Shown piece by piece: positions 25,225-34,477 of a stretch of DNA of 64,000 bases. Positions within the stretch are counted from its first letter, which is position 1. The number at the start of each line of letters is the position of its first letter. The translations under genes were made by a program, and so were the position numbers. The notes under the pieces are model-generated. The model searched no databases and was not told the origin of the DNA. It saw only the letters and a list, made by a program, of their open reading frames with translations. This DNA is from Erythrobacter sp. (GTDB lineage: Bacteria > Pseudomonadota > Alphaproteobacteria > Sphingomonadales > Sphingomonadaceae). Where the stretch lies: positions 930,001-994,000 of the forward strand of contig CP073261.1 of assembly GCA_019739335.1 (NCBI GenBank). Reading direction: 5' to 3'.

Positions 25225-25797
25225 TCAAACCTTCGGGAACAGGGCCCCCAGCTTCCACGTCTCACCCTTGAAGCAGCAATCGAGAATCGCCTGGTGGCGA
25301 CCTCTGTCGCCGCCGACGTAGCTGTTCACCTGTTCAAACGGGATCTTGTAGCTGGTACGGATGCGGCTCACTTCCTCGCTGGTGTAGCGGGTGAGATATT
25401 CTGTCACCCCTTCGATCAGGTCCGGCCATTGCCCGCCGCGCTCATAGCAGGTGGGATAGAGGAACCGGTGCGTCAGGTAGTGCAGGTATTCGTGCACCAG
25501 CGTGCCCCAGAGGATGCTTTCGCTTTTCTTGACGTAGATCTTGCGCTTGAAATTGCGATAGTCCGAAGCAACGAAGGCGTTGACGTAGCCGACGAAGTCG
25601 CCGGATTCCTGCGTGAAATTGTTCGCCGCCTTGAAGCAGGCGTTATAGGTCAGCGCGAATTTGATGGCGAACTGGTCGGGCTCGAGAAATTCGAAAATCT
25701 CGTCCACCCCGTTCGCGTCGAGGCCATCGGCATACTGGCCCTTGTACGTCGAACGGACCAGATCGACCGCCCTTTGCGCATCCCGCATATCGAGCAT
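25225..25797 (-). CDS. Hypothetical protein with HExxH zinc-peptidase motif
   Basis: 190 aa, soluble, no signal peptide. It contains TLVHEYLHYLTHRF (HEYLH) around residue 101, and about 30 residues later an IEGVTEYLTRYT segment whose Glu could be the third zinc ligand, an arrangement seen in gluzincins. Otherwise I do not recognise the family. Cysteine content is moderate. It is convergent with ssb and stands alone. Confidence 0.7.
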   Translation of the reverse strand: MLDMRDAQRAVDLVRSTYKGQYADGLDANGVDEIFEFLEPDQFAIKFALTYNACFKAANNFTQESGDFVGYVNAFVASDYRNFKRKIYVKKSESILWGTLVHEYLHYLTHRFLYPTCYERGGQWPDLIEGVTEYLTRYTSEEVSRIRTSYKIPFEQVNSYVGGDRGRHQAILDCCFKGETWKLGALFPKV

Positions 25798-25893
25798 GGC
25801 ATTCCCCCCGCCTGCTGCATCTCATCCCCGCCAAGAATGACTCGGATCGAATGAATTTACAATCGGAATCAGGGCCGAAATGGCGCGACCCGC

Positions 25894-26418
25894 TCAGCCC
25901 TTGAGCAGCCCCTTCAGCGCCGCCGCAAGCGGCCCTTCCGCGCCCGCCTCCAGCAGCCCCTGTTCGCGGCGGAAAGCATCGGCATTGGGCCCTTCAACGT
26001 AGGGATCGATCGCCAGTGCCAGCGTTTGCGCCACGGCCTCGCCCAGATCGATACTGGTGCCCGCATAGCCCACTTCGTCAAGTTCGTCGGCGGCCAGTTC
26101 CACCTCGGTGTCGGGCTGCGCCACTTCCAGCCGCTCGGCGGGAACGAATCGCAGGTCGATTTCCTCGCGCACGGTGAGCGGCAGGTCCTCGCCCGATACC
26201 GCACAACTCTGCACCACTTCGGCGATGAGCGTGCCCCTGGCATGGATGTCCGCGCCCTTGGCTTCGAGCGACAGCTCGGCAGACAGGCTGGAAATCGATA
26301 CGATATCGAAACGCCTGGCCAGCGCCGCCCGCTCAGCCTCGTTTGCCGTCACCGTCACCGGCTTGATGGTAATCCCGCGTAGATCGAAGGGGCGGGAGAA
26401 TTCGGGTGTGTCGCTCAT
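25894..26418 (-). CDS. DUF177 family protein (YceD-like)
   Basis: 174 aa. A DUF177 domain with the conserved CAVSGEDLPLTVREEIDLRFVP block and an acidic helix LAADELDEVGY, then DLGEAVAQTLALAIDPYV. YceD homologues act in ribosomal RNA or large-subunit metabolism; plsX and rpmF often follow but do not here. Overlaps the upstream chaperone gene by 4 bp. Confidence 0.88.
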   Translation of the reverse strand: MSDTPEFSRPFDLRGITIKPVTVTANEAERAALARRFDIVSISSLSAELSLEAKGADIHARGTLIAEVVQSCAVSGEDLPLTVREEIDLRFVPAERLEVAQPDTEVELAADELDEVGYAGTSIDLGEAVAQTLALAIDPYVEGPNADAFRREQGLLEAGAEGPLAAALKGLLKG

Positions 26419-26927
26419 GGCCGCAAATGCCCCGCCAGCAGCACTGCATCGTCAACCTTGTTGAGGTCGACAGAAAGCGCCCGCGTGCGCACGGCGAGCG
26501 CGAAGGGCTTCTTCGCCTCGTCCGCCAGTCGCACATTGCGCTGCAGAATCGCCGCCAGCGCCGCATCGCTTTCGCTCATGCTTTCGCGCAAGCTGCCGAT
26601 CCGCCCCCCTAGCGCGCTCATCAGCTTGCCCATGTTCTTGCCCACCATCAGGTCGCCGACGCCCGAATCGCGTAGCTGGCGATCCATGTCGGCAACGAAC
26701 AGTTCGGTGAGCAGCGCGGTCTTGGGGCCAAGCGTGTCGCTGTCTTCCATTCGCAGCAGCACCAGGCTGAGCACCAGCGAGATCATGTCGAAACGGCCTT
26801 CCACAGTGTCTGCCACTCCGCATTGCGCATACCATTCCTCCTCGCGGCTGGTGGCGACCACGGCGTACCATAGCGGGCGCAGTTCGTCGCGGCCGTCTTT
26901 GCCGAGAAGGCGCTGGATAAAGGACAT
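26415..26927 (-). CDS. Ubiquinol-cytochrome c chaperone family protein (CBP3/UQCC1-like)
   Basis: 170 aa from ATG 26927. Family motifs: LRPLWYAVVATSREEEWYAQCGVADTVEGRFDMISLVLSLVLLRME, then ELFVADMDRQLRDSGVGDLMVGKNMGKLM. Mitochondrial relatives assist cytochrome b assembly in complex III. Overlaps DUF177 by ATGA, the usual pairing in alphaproteobacteria. A GTG two codons earlier is an alternative start. Confidence 0.9.
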   Translation of the reverse strand: MSFIQRLLGKDGRDELRPLWYAVVATSREEEWYAQCGVADTVEGRFDMISLVLSLVLLRMEDSDTLGPKTALLTELFVADMDRQLRDSGVGDLMVGKNMGKLMSALGGRIGSLRESMSESDAALAAILQRNVRLADEAKKPFALAVRTRALSVDLNKVDDAVLLAGHLRP

Positions 26928-27098
26928 GGACACTTGCGCCTTTCGGGCTTGTTAAGCGGTGGTTCAATGGTTCGCCCACAGCTGTGCGTTGCACCCGCGC
27001 GCAGGCTCCCCTAAGGCTTGCCGCTGATATAGGGCCGACCATGGGCAAGGCAATTGCCCCGAAGTTGGTGCCTGATGGTTTTGGCAAGGATAGTGACT

Positions 27099-27584
27099 AT
27101 GGGTTCGATCGTGCGGATGGCAGCGCTGGCAGGCCTGGGCCTGGCCGTTGCCTTCACTGGGGCGGGATGCTCCTCGATCACCAATCACCGGGGCTACATC
27201 GTCGATGAAACGCTGGTCTCCTCGGTGCAGCCGGGGCTGGACAACCAGCAATCGGTGCGCGGCACGTTGGGCCAACCATCGATGGTCAGCCAGTTCGGCG
27301 ATCCGGTGTGGTATTACATTTCCAGCCGGACCGAGCAGGCCCCGTTCCGCCAGCCCCGGATCAACCAGCATTCGGTGCTGGCGGTGCATTTCGATGCGGC
27401 GGGCAACGTCGTCTCGACAGAGCGGAGCGGGATGGACCAGGTGGCGCGCATCGATCCCGAAAGCGAGACCACGCCGACGCTGGGGGTCGAACGCAGCTTC
27501 CTTGAAGACCTGTTCGGCAACATCGGCACGGTCGGCACCGGCGGTGCGCCGGGCGGCGGTGCTGGCGGCGGCGGGGGCGGTTAA
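27099..27584 (+). CDS. bamE: Outer membrane assembly factor BamE (SmpA/OmlA lipoprotein)
   Basis: 161 aa from ATG 27099, which has AAGGA 10 bp upstream; ATG 27075 is another option. Lipoprotein signal with TGAGCSS. The SmpA domain is visible: [27 protein letters not shown] and [14 protein letters not shown]. BamE helps the BAM complex insert beta-barrels. The C-terminus ends in a Gly-rich tail. Divergent from the bc1 chaperone gene. Confidence 0.9.
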   Translation: MGSIVRMAALAGLGLAVAFTGAGCSSITNHRGYIVDETLVSSVQPGLDNQQSVRGTLGQPSMVSQFGDPVWYYISSRTEQAPFRQPRINQHSVLAVHFDAAGNVVSTERSGMDQVARIDPESETTPTLGVERSFLEDLFGNIGTVGTGGAPGGGAGGGGGG

Positions 27585-27631
27585 CTTCCACACCGCTTGA
27601 AGCCGAACGGGGTGCGCTCCATATTCCCCCA

Positions 27632-28192
27632 ATGAGCGACAGCAAGGCGAGCCACGGCCTGATCCAGTGGCACGGAACCACCATCATCGGTGTCCAGCGT
27701 GGCGGCAAGACCGTGATCGCGGGTGACGGCCAGGTCTCGATGGGCAACACGGTGATGAAGCCCAACGCGCGCAAGGTCCGCCGGCTGGGTGAAGAGGGCA
27801 AGGTGATCGCGGGTTTCGCCGGCGCGACCGCCGATGCCTTCACCTTGTTCGAACGGCTGGAAAAGAAGCTGGAGCAGTATCGCGGCCAATTGCTGCGCGC
27901 TGCGGTGGAACTGGCCAAGGACTGGCGGACCGACAAATATCTCCGCAATCTCGAAGCGCTGATGATCGTGGCCGACAAGGACGTGCTGCTGGTGCTGACC
28001 GGCAATGGCGACGTACTGGAGCCGGACGCGGGGATTACCGCGATCGGATCGGGAGGCAACTATGCCCTCGCCGCCGCGCGTGCGCTGGCGGATTATGAAG
28101 AAGACGCGGAAGTGATCGCGCGCAAGGCGATGGCAGTAGCTGCCGATATCTGTGTCTTCACCAATGGCAATGTGACGCTGGAAAGCGTGTAA
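27632..28192 (+). CDS. hslV: ATP-dependent protease HslVU, peptidase subunit
   Basis: 186 aa. Thr-type proteasome-like subunit: [25 protein letters not shown] shows the mature N-terminal TTII after processing of a short prosequence. Later [16 protein letters not shown] is the other family block. Works with HslU to degrade unfolded and regulatory proteins. hslU follows 46 bp downstream. Confidence 0.96.
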   Translation: MSDSKASHGLIQWHGTTIIGVQRGGKTVIAGDGQVSMGNTVMKPNARKVRRLGEEGKVIAGFAGATADAFTLFERLEKKLEQYRGQLLRAAVELAKDWRTDKYLRNLEALMIVADKDVLLVLTGNGDVLEPDAGITAIGSGGNYALAAARALADYEEDAEVIARKAMAVAADICVFTNGNVTLESV

Positions 28193-28238
28193 TTTGAAAA
28201 GCCCCGTCCCGCTCGCAGGAGGGGAGAGACAGGAAAAA

Positions 28239-29537
28239 ATGGACAACCTCACCCCCAAAGCCATCGTCGCCGCGCTCGACGAGCACATTGTCGGCCAGCA
28301 GGATGCCAAGCGCGCGGTTGCGGTGGCGCTGCGCAATCGCTGGCGGCGGCAGCGGCTCAGCCCCGAATTGCGCGACGAGGTAACGCCCAAGAATATCCTG
28401 ATGATCGGCCCGACCGGCTGCGGCAAGACCGAGATCAGCCGGCGGCTGGCGAGGCTGGCCGAAGCGCCGTTCGTGAAAGTGGAAGCGACCAAGTTCACGG
28501 AAGTTGGCTATGTCGGGCGCGATGTCGAACAGATTGCCCGCGATCTGGTCGAGGAAGCGATCCGACTGGAGAAGGAACGCCGCCGCGAGGCAGTGCGCGA
28601 AGCGGCGAGCGAGGCGGCGATGCAGCGGCTGCTCGATGCATTGGTCGGCACCAGCGCCAGTGCCGCCACGCGCGAGAGCTTCCGTCAGCGGGTGGTCGAA
28701 AACGCGATGAATGAGACCGAGGTCGAGATCGAAGTTGCCGAAGCGGGGGGGATGCAGATGGACATCCCCGGAATGCCCGGCGGCGCGACCATGATCAACC
28801 TGTCGGAGATGATGGGCAAGGCCTTCGGCGGTCCGCCCAAGAAAAAGCAGAAACTGAAAGTGCCGGTGGCATGGGACCGGCTGGTGGACGAAGAAGCCGA
28901 AAAGCGCATGGACCAGGACGATGTCGCCCGCGTGGCGCTCGCCAATGCCGAGACCAACGGGATCGTCTTCCTTGATGAGATCGACAAGATCGCCGTCTCC
29001 GACGTGCGCGGCGGTTCGGTGAGTCGCGAAGGCGTGCAGCGCGACCTGCTGCCGCTGATCGAAGGCACCACGGTGGCGACCAAGTACGGGCCGATGAAGA
29101 CCGACCACGTGCTGTTCATAGCCTCTGGGGCGTTCCACGTCGCCAAGCCCTCCGACATGCTCCCCGAATTGCAGGGCCGCCTGCCAATCCGCGTCGAACT
29201 GCGCAGCCTGACCGAGGAAGACTTCGTCCGTATCCTCTCCGAAACCCGCGCCAATCTGGTCAGCCAGTACAAGGCACTGCTCGGAACCGAGGACCTGACG
29301 GTGGAAATGGATGACGAGGCGGTAAAGGAAGTCGCCCGCATCGCCGCGCAGGTGAACGAAAGCGTCGAAAATATCGGCGCGCGGCGCTTACAGACGGTGA
29401 TGGAAAAGCTGTTCGAGGAACTGAGCTTCGAAGCCGAGGACCGCAAGGGAACGAGCGTGACGGTTGACGCGGCCTATGTCCGCGAAAGGTTGAGCGCGCT
29501 GGCGGGGGACAGCGATCTGAGCAAATATATCCTCTGA
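28239..29537 (+). CDS. hslU: ATP-dependent protease HslVU, ATPase subunit
   Basis: 432 aa from ATG 28239. AAA+ protein: Walker [28 protein letters not shown] (pore loop GYVGRD), an I-domain (about 110-230) rich in Glu/Met, Walker [12 protein letters not shown], and [19 protein letters not shown] sensor 2 region, ending LSKYIL, the C-terminal tail that docks on HslV. The start is set by conservation ([19 protein letters not shown]). Confidence 0.97.
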   Translation: MDNLTPKAIVAALDEHIVGQQDAKRAVAVALRNRWRRQRLSPELRDEVTPKNILMIGPTGCGKTEISRRLARLAEAPFVKVEATKFTEVGYVGRDVEQIARDLVEEAIRLEKERRREAVREAASEAAMQRLLDALVGTSASAATRESFRQRVVENAMNETEVEIEVAEAGGMQMDIPGMPGGATMINLSEMMGKAFGGPPKKKQKLKVPVAWDRLVDEEAEKRMDQDDVARVALANAETNGIVFLDEIDKIAVSDVRGGSVSREGVQRDLLPLIEGTTVATKYGPMKTDHVLFIASGAFHVAKPSDMLPELQGRLPIRVELRSLTEEDFVRILSETRANLVSQYKALLGTEDLTVEMDDEAVKEVARIAAQVNESVENIGARRLQTVMEKLFEELSFEAEDRKGTSVTVDAAYVRERLSALAGDSDLSKYIL

Positions 29538-29555
29538 TCGCTCCCCGCTCGACCG

Positions 29556-30086
29556 CTACACCGCAACCGACATGTTCGGCTGCGGAAAGGCCTCCGGCCA
29601 GCGGAAGCTGAGCAGCCGCGACTTGGGGTAGGGGCGCAGGCTCACTGCATCGCCCTGGTTACCCCCGAGGAGGATCAGATTGTCACCTTCCACCCCGGCG
29701 AGGAAGGCGACATGGCCCTTCCAGCTGCGCTTGCTGACGCGCCACAATACCGTGACGGCGCCGTAGTGATAGGAATTGGTCGGCACGGCATTGCCCCAGG
29801 TCAGCCAAGATCGCGCATTTGCGCGCCCGGTGCCTTCGAGGCCGATCTGCGCCATCACCCAGTTGGCGAATGCAGAACACCAAGCCGTTTCGTCATCGCG
29901 GGTACCCCCGGCGCAGGTGGCATGATATTCGAGAATCCGCGGCGTGTGGCGCGCTCCGCGCGTTTCGCGGGTGTGGAATTCCTGCAAGGCCACCTGCATC
30001 CAGGGAAACTGGCTGGAGTCGGCAAAGCTGGCCATCATCGATGGCGCGGGGACGAATTCCTGGGGGCAGACAAGACCTTCGGTCAC
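29556..30086 (-). CDS. TIGR02594-like CHAP/NlpC-type peptidase-fold protein
   Basis: 176 aa from GTG 30086, which has AGAGGA 8 bp upstream; ATG 30149 would add 21 residues without a clear ribosome site. Core: FPWMQVALQEF, then ETAWCSAFANWVMAQIGLEGT with the nucleophile Cys, and KGHVAFLAGVEGDNLILLGGNQGDAVSL with the His. This matches the small TIGR02594 family of cysteine hydrolases that cut peptidoglycan peptides. No signal peptide is seen. Shares a 3' end region with hslU (convergent). Confidence 0.78.
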   Translation of the reverse strand: MTEGLVCPQEFVPAPSMMASFADSSQFPWMQVALQEFHTRETRGARHTPRILEYHATCAGGTRDDETAWCSAFANWVMAQIGLEGTGRANARSWLTWGNAVPTNSYHYGAVTVLWRVSKRSWKGHVAFLAGVEGDNLILLGGNQGDAVSLRPYPKSRLLSFRWPEAFPQPNMSVAV

Positions 30087-30193
30087 GATACAATCCTCTC
30101 GAAAGGAGTTTCTGATCGCGGCCCGTTTCTTGCTCTTGGCATTTTCCATAGCTGAAAATGCCACGCAAATCCATTCGCATCTGATCCGGGAAC

Positions 30194-31687
30194 TCAGGGA
30201 TGCGGGGCCAGTCCGATTTCCACCCCGGTCTTGTCCGTCAGCGCGAAGCGATCGACCAAGTCGGCGCTGGCTTCGTTGAGGCCAACCACCTGCACGCTGC
30301 GGCCATTGCGGCGCATCCTTTCGACCACCTTGTCGAGCACGTCCACGCCTGAAATATCCCAGAAATGCGCGCGGCTGACATCGATCACCACGTGGTCCGC
30401 CGGATCGGGCCGCTCGCTTTCTCGACCGAAGGCTTTCGAGAAGCGATCGACACTGGCGAAGAAGATCTGCCCGGTCACGGTGTAGGTGGCAGTCTGCTCG
30501 TCGCGCAGCCGGGTTACGCCGAACATTGAGCGCACCTTGCCGGTGAAGAAGATGCCCGACAGCAGCACGCCCACCAGAACGCCAAGCGCCAGGTTGTGGG
30601 TGCCGACCACGACGACCACCGTGGCCACCATCACCACGCTGCTTTGCCACGGATGATGGCGCAGGTTCGGAATCGAGTTCCAGCTGAACGTGCCGATGCT
30701 GACCATGATCATCACCGCCACGAGCGCCGCCATCGGAATCTGCCCGACAACCGGGCCGAGTGAGGCGAGCAGGATCAGCAGGGTGAGGCCGGAGGTGAAA
30801 GTGGAGAGCCGCCCGCGCCCGCCGCTGGTGACGTTGATCACCGACTGGCCGATCATCGCGCAGCCGCCCATGCCGCCGAAAAATGCCGCGACCACATTGG
30901 CAATGCCCTGGCCGCCGCTTTCGCGCTGCTTGTTCGAATCGGTGTGGGTCATGTCGTCCACGATCTGCGCGGTAAGCAGGCTTTCGAGCAGTCCGACCGC
31001 CGCCATCGTTGCCGAATAGGGCGCGATGATCGCCAGCGTTTCCCAGGTCAACGGCACATCGGGCCAGACGAAATAGGGCAGGCCTTCGGGCAGCTCGCCC
31101 ATGTCCGACACGGTGTTCACCTCCATGCCCAGCCCGATGGTAAGCGCGCCAAGCACGATAATCGCGACCAGCGGCGAGGGGACGGCGGTGGTCAGGCGCG
31201 GCAGCAGGTAAATGATCGCCAGCGCGCCCCCGACCAGCGGATAGGTAATCCACGGCACGTCGATCAGCTGCGGCAATTGTGCCATGAAAATCAGGATTGC
31301 CAGCGCATTGACGAAGCCGGTGATGACGCTGCGCGAGACGAATTGCATCAGCAGGTCCAGCCGCAGTGCGGCGGCGATGAGCTGGAAGATCCCCATCAGG
31401 ATCGTCGCGGCGAACAGGTATTCCACCCCATGATCGCGCACCAGCGGGATGACGACTACCGCGACGGCCGCAGTAGCAGCGGAAATCATGCCCGGCCTCC
31501 CGCCGGTGAAGGCGATGACCATGGCGATACAGATCGAGGCATAGAGGCCGACGCGCGGATCGACCCCGGCAATGATCGAAAAGCCGATGGCTTCGGGAAT
31601 GAGCGCGAGGGCGACGACGATCCCGGCAAGAATTTCGGCGCGCGGATTGGTGAGCCAGTCGCGCTTGAGCGATTCCAGATTGGGCAT
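30194..31687 (-). CDS. SulP family inorganic anion transporter with STAS domain
   Basis: 497 aa from ATG 31687 (AAAGG upstream). About 11-12 membrane segments with the SulP signature GLYASICIAMVIAFTGGRPGMISAATAAVAVV and a GQGIANVVAAFFGGMGGCAMIGQS block; a C-terminal STAS domain runs from about residue 400 (ADHVVIDVSRAHFWDISGVDVLDKV). Family substrates include sulfate and bicarbonate. The motif set is typical of the bicarbonate/sulfate branch, but specificity cannot be read. No carbonic anhydrase is next to it. Confidence 0.92.
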   Translation of the reverse strand: MPNLESLKRDWLTNPRAEILAGIVVALALIPEAIGFSIIAGVDPRVGLYASICIAMVIAFTGGRPGMISAATAAVAVVVIPLVRDHGVEYLFAATILMGIFQLIAAALRLDLLMQFVSRSVITGFVNALAILIFMAQLPQLIDVPWITYPLVGGALAIIYLLPRLTTAVPSPLVAIIVLGALTIGLGMEVNTVSDMGELPEGLPYFVWPDVPLTWETLAIIAPYSATMAAVGLLESLLTAQIVDDMTHTDSNKQRESGGQGIANVVAAFFGGMGGCAMIGQSVINVTSGGRGRLSTFTSGLTLLILLASLGPVVGQIPMAALVAVMIMVSIGTFSWNSIPNLRHHPWQSSVVMVATVVVVVGTHNLALGVLVGVLLSGIFFTGKVRSMFGVTRLRDEQTATYTVTGQIFFASVDRFSKAFGRESERPDPADHVVIDVSRAHFWDISGVDVLDKVVERMRRNGRSVQVVGLNEASADLVDRFALTDKTGVEIGLAPHP

Positions 31688-31884
31688 TTTGAACCTTTGG
31701 GCTGTTGGACGATGCAGCACAGCGGCCAGCTCACCGCCCGCGACAGTCGCGGGGAAGTGGATGTATTGGCAATCGCTGCAAGTGCTGAATAGTTATCCCG
31801 GGGATAGGCGCCGGGCCGAGCCACCCGGCATGCCGGGTCCAGCGGATGGGCGGCCACCTATGCCAAAGGAGCGATCAAGGCAAG

Positions 31885-31953
31885 CTAGAGCACTTTCCGA
31901 CCAATCCGGGTCATCGTGATCGCGTGATCCGGATTGGTCGGAAAGTGCTCTAG
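31885..31953. repeat. Perfect 25-bp inverted repeat (REP-like palindromic element)
   Basis: The arms 31885-31909 and 31929-31953 are perfect inverted copies (core GCACTTTCCGACCAATCCGG) around a 19-bp spacer. The TAG stop of the following leftward cytochrome gene (31950-31952) is inside the right arm. GC-rich hairpin without U-run. Similar CTAGAGCA-type palindromes are dispersed in many alphaproteobacterial genomes. Confidence 0.7.
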
Positions 31954-32468
31954 TCGGCGTATTCCTCGGGATACCAGAATACGTCGTGGCAGGCCTTGCA
32001 CACCGGTTGCAGGTCGTTGACCAGTGTTGTGACCCGTGCCGCGTCGCGGGCGAGCGCGGCTTGGTGCAACTGCCCGGTGTGCACGGCCATTGCTTGCGCA
32101 AAAGCGCGGTAGGCCTGCGGCTCGGCGTCGAGCCGCGCCTGGATCGCGGCGAGATCGGTGCCCTCGGGCGGATCGGTCAGATCGCCCGCCGGATCGGCCG
32201 CCACGAAAATCTCGGCAGCGGCCATGCGCTGGGCCTGCTCGTCAAGCCGCGCGGCATTGGCGGTCAGCGTGGCCCACTTCGCGTCGTCCATCAGCGCGGG
32301 ATCGAAATTGCCGTTGTCGTCCATCACTTCGACCTGGAGGTTCCAGATCGCTTCGGTCGGCGGGTTGATGTGCTCGACCATGCCCTCGCGCACGAAATAG
32401 CTGTTGGCCGCTGGTACCGTCGCGCAGGCTGCCACCAGTGCCAGTCCTGCTATCGCCAGTGCCCGCAT
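31950..32468 (-). CDS. Cytochrome c lipoprotein, class II (c'-like)
   Basis: 172 aa from ATG 32468. Signal peptide with VAAC (lipoprotein Cys about 15). A helix-rich domain ends with CKACHDVFWYPEEY: a single CxxCH heme site close to the C-terminus, as in class II cytochromes c. The YFVREGMVEHINPPTEAIW segment is typical for sphingomonad homologues. Probably an electron carrier or gas-binding heme protein in the periplasm. Downstream of the ABC exporter by 10 bp; its stop lies in the inverted repeat. Confidence 0.87.
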   Translation of the reverse strand: MRALAIAGLALVAACATVPAANSYFVREGMVEHINPPTEAIWNLQVEVMDDNGNFDPALMDDAKWATLTANAARLDEQAQRMAAAEIFVAADPAGDLTDPPEGTDLAAIQARLDAEPQAYRAFAQAMAVHTGQLHQAALARDAARVTTLVNDLQPVCKACHDVFWYPEEYAD

Positions 32469-32478
32469 CCCCGTTCTC

Positions 32479-34308
32479 CTATTCCGCCGCTTCGCGCGTT
32501 TCGCTGTCCTCGTTCTGCTGGCGGTTCCACATTTCGGCGTAGAGCCCGCCCAGCCGCAACAGCGCATTGTGGCTGCCTTGCTCCACAATCCGGCCCGCAT
32601 CCATGACATTGATCAAATCGGCATCGGCAATCGTCGAAAGCCGGTGAGCGATGGCGAGGGTGGTGCGTTCCGCCGTCACCTGCCGCAGCGTGGCGAGGAT
32701 TTCCTGCTCGGTGCGCGAATCGAGCGCGCTGGTGGCTTCGTCGAGCAGCAGGATCGGCGGGTCTTTGAGCAGTGTGCGGGCGATGGCAACGCGCTGCTTC
32801 TCTCCGCCCGACAATTTCAGCCCGCGCTCGCCCACTTCGGTGTCGAAGCCCTGCGGCAGACCGACAATAAACGGCAGGATCGCCGCATCCGCCGCCGCCT
32901 GCCGGATCTGCTCGTGCGCAGCATCGTCCCGCCCGTAGGCAATGTTGTAGCCGATGGTGTCGTTGAACAGCACCGTATCCTGCGGCACGATGCCGATCGC
33001 GCGGCGCAGCGATTCCTGCGTCACCTCGCGGATATCCTGCCCGTCGATGCAGATGCGCCCTTCCCACGGATCGTAGAAGCGGAACAGCAGCCGCCCGATC
33101 GTGCTCTTGCCTGCGCCCGAAGGCCCGACCAGTGCCACATGCGCTCCTGCCGGGGCTTCGAAGCTGAGGCCGTGGAGGATCTGGCGATCCTTGTCGTATC
33201 CGAAGCTGACGTTCTCGAAAGTTACCATCGGGCGGCGAACGATCAGCGCGGGGGCGCCGGGAGCGTCTTCGACTTCGGCCTTGGTATCGAGCAGGCGGAA
33301 CATGTCCGCCATGTCGATCAGCCCCTGCCGGATCGTGCGATAGACCCAGCCGAGCATGTCGAGCGGGCGGAACAGTTGCAGCAGGTAGGTGTTCACCAGC
33401 ACCAGATCGCCCGGCGACAACGTGCCGCGCGACCAGCCCCACACCGTCCAGGCCATCGCGAAGGCCATCATCAGGTTGAGGATCAGCGCCTGCACGATGT
33501 TGAGCAGGCCCAATGAATTCTCGGTCTTGATCGCGGCTTCGGTATAGGCGGTGGCCGAGCCGGAGTAGCGCTTCCGCTCGCGCTCCTCCGCGTTGAAATA
33601 CTTCACCGTCTCGTAATTCAGCAGGCTGTCCACCGCGCGGGCCATCGCCTGCCCGTCGAGATCGTTCATGTCCTTGCGCAGCTTCACCCGCCATTCGGTG
33701 ATCGCCTGCGTGGTCCAGATGAAGACGACGACGGTGATGAAGGTGGCGGCGACCAGTTCCCAGCCGAAGATCACCCAGAAGATCGCGCTCACCACCACCA
33801 GTTCGATCACCGTGGGGGCGATGTTGAACAGCAGGAAGTAAAGCATCGAGCTGATCGACTTGGTGCCGCGATCAATGACGCGGGTGATCTCGCCGGTGCG
33901 GCGCGAGAGATGGAAGCGCAGAGAGAGGCGGTGCAGGCGCGCGAACACATCCTCGGTCAGACCCAGAACGGCATCCTGCCCGACCCGGTTGAAGACGATA
34001 TTGCGCAGCTGGTCGAACAGAACATTGCCGAACCGCCCGGCAGCATAGGCGATCACCAGTGCCATGGCGACCCACACGGCGGGATCGCCCTCGGCCCCCA
34101 TCGTATCAACCGCGCGCGCATAGGCGAAGGGCAGCGTTAACACGACCGCCTTCGCCAGCAAAACCAGCACGGCTGCGCCGACAATGCGCTTTTTGAGGTC
34201 GGGCCGCGCCTTGGGCCACAGATAGGGCAGGAAGCGGCGCATGGTTGCCCAATCGCCGCGATCGCTGGCGGCGGACTTGGTATCAGTACTGGTTCCGAAA
34301 TCTCTCAC
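32479..34308 (-). CDS. Atm1-type ABC exporter (fused permease-ATPase)
   Basis: 609 aa from GTG 34308; ATG 34242 (MRRFLPYLW) is a shorter alternative. Six-helix membrane domain, then ATPase: GPSGAGKST (Walker A), LSGGEKQR signature, ILLLDEATSALD (Walker B) and H-loop AIAHRLSTI. The segments SLRFHLSRRTGEITRVIDRGTKSI and YFNAEERE are characteristic of the Atm1/heavy-metal exporter group, which moves glutathione-linked sulfur or metals. Located 10 bp before the cytochrome gene, probably one operon. Confidence 0.92.
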   Translation of the reverse strand: MRDFGTSTDTKSAASDRGDWATMRRFLPYLWPKARPDLKKRIVGAAVLVLLAKAVVLTLPFAYARAVDTMGAEGDPAVWVAMALVIAYAAGRFGNVLFDQLRNIVFNRVGQDAVLGLTEDVFARLHRLSLRFHLSRRTGEITRVIDRGTKSISSMLYFLLFNIAPTVIELVVVSAIFWVIFGWELVAATFITVVVFIWTTQAITEWRVKLRKDMNDLDGQAMARAVDSLLNYETVKYFNAEERERKRYSGSATAYTEAAIKTENSLGLLNIVQALILNLMMAFAMAWTVWGWSRGTLSPGDLVLVNTYLLQLFRPLDMLGWVYRTIRQGLIDMADMFRLLDTKAEVEDAPGAPALIVRRPMVTFENVSFGYDKDRQILHGLSFEAPAGAHVALVGPSGAGKSTIGRLLFRFYDPWEGRICIDGQDIREVTQESLRRAIGIVPQDTVLFNDTIGYNIAYGRDDAAHEQIRQAAADAAILPFIVGLPQGFDTEVGERGLKLSGGEKQRVAIARTLLKDPPILLLDEATSALDSRTEQEILATLRQVTAERTTLAIAHRLSTIADADLINVMDAGRIVEQGSHNALLRLGGLYAEMWNRQQNEDSETREAAE

Positions 34309-34477
34309 TTCGCGCCCCAAGTGGGGCACGGCGGCGCGTGGCACAAGTGCGGTATGCCGGTCCGTTCGGCCAGATAACCTTTCAACAGGCCGAATTGCCG
34401 GCATGCCACCGTCAGTCGAGGGGCCCTGGCGGACAACCCCCGGGGGAACAGCTATCGCCGCCAGCGCTTTATAGCGC

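Noticed and set aside
32450..33694. Leftward 414-codon frame in the ABC exporter
   Set aside because: Same strand but shifted frame; Walker motifs are in the other frame.
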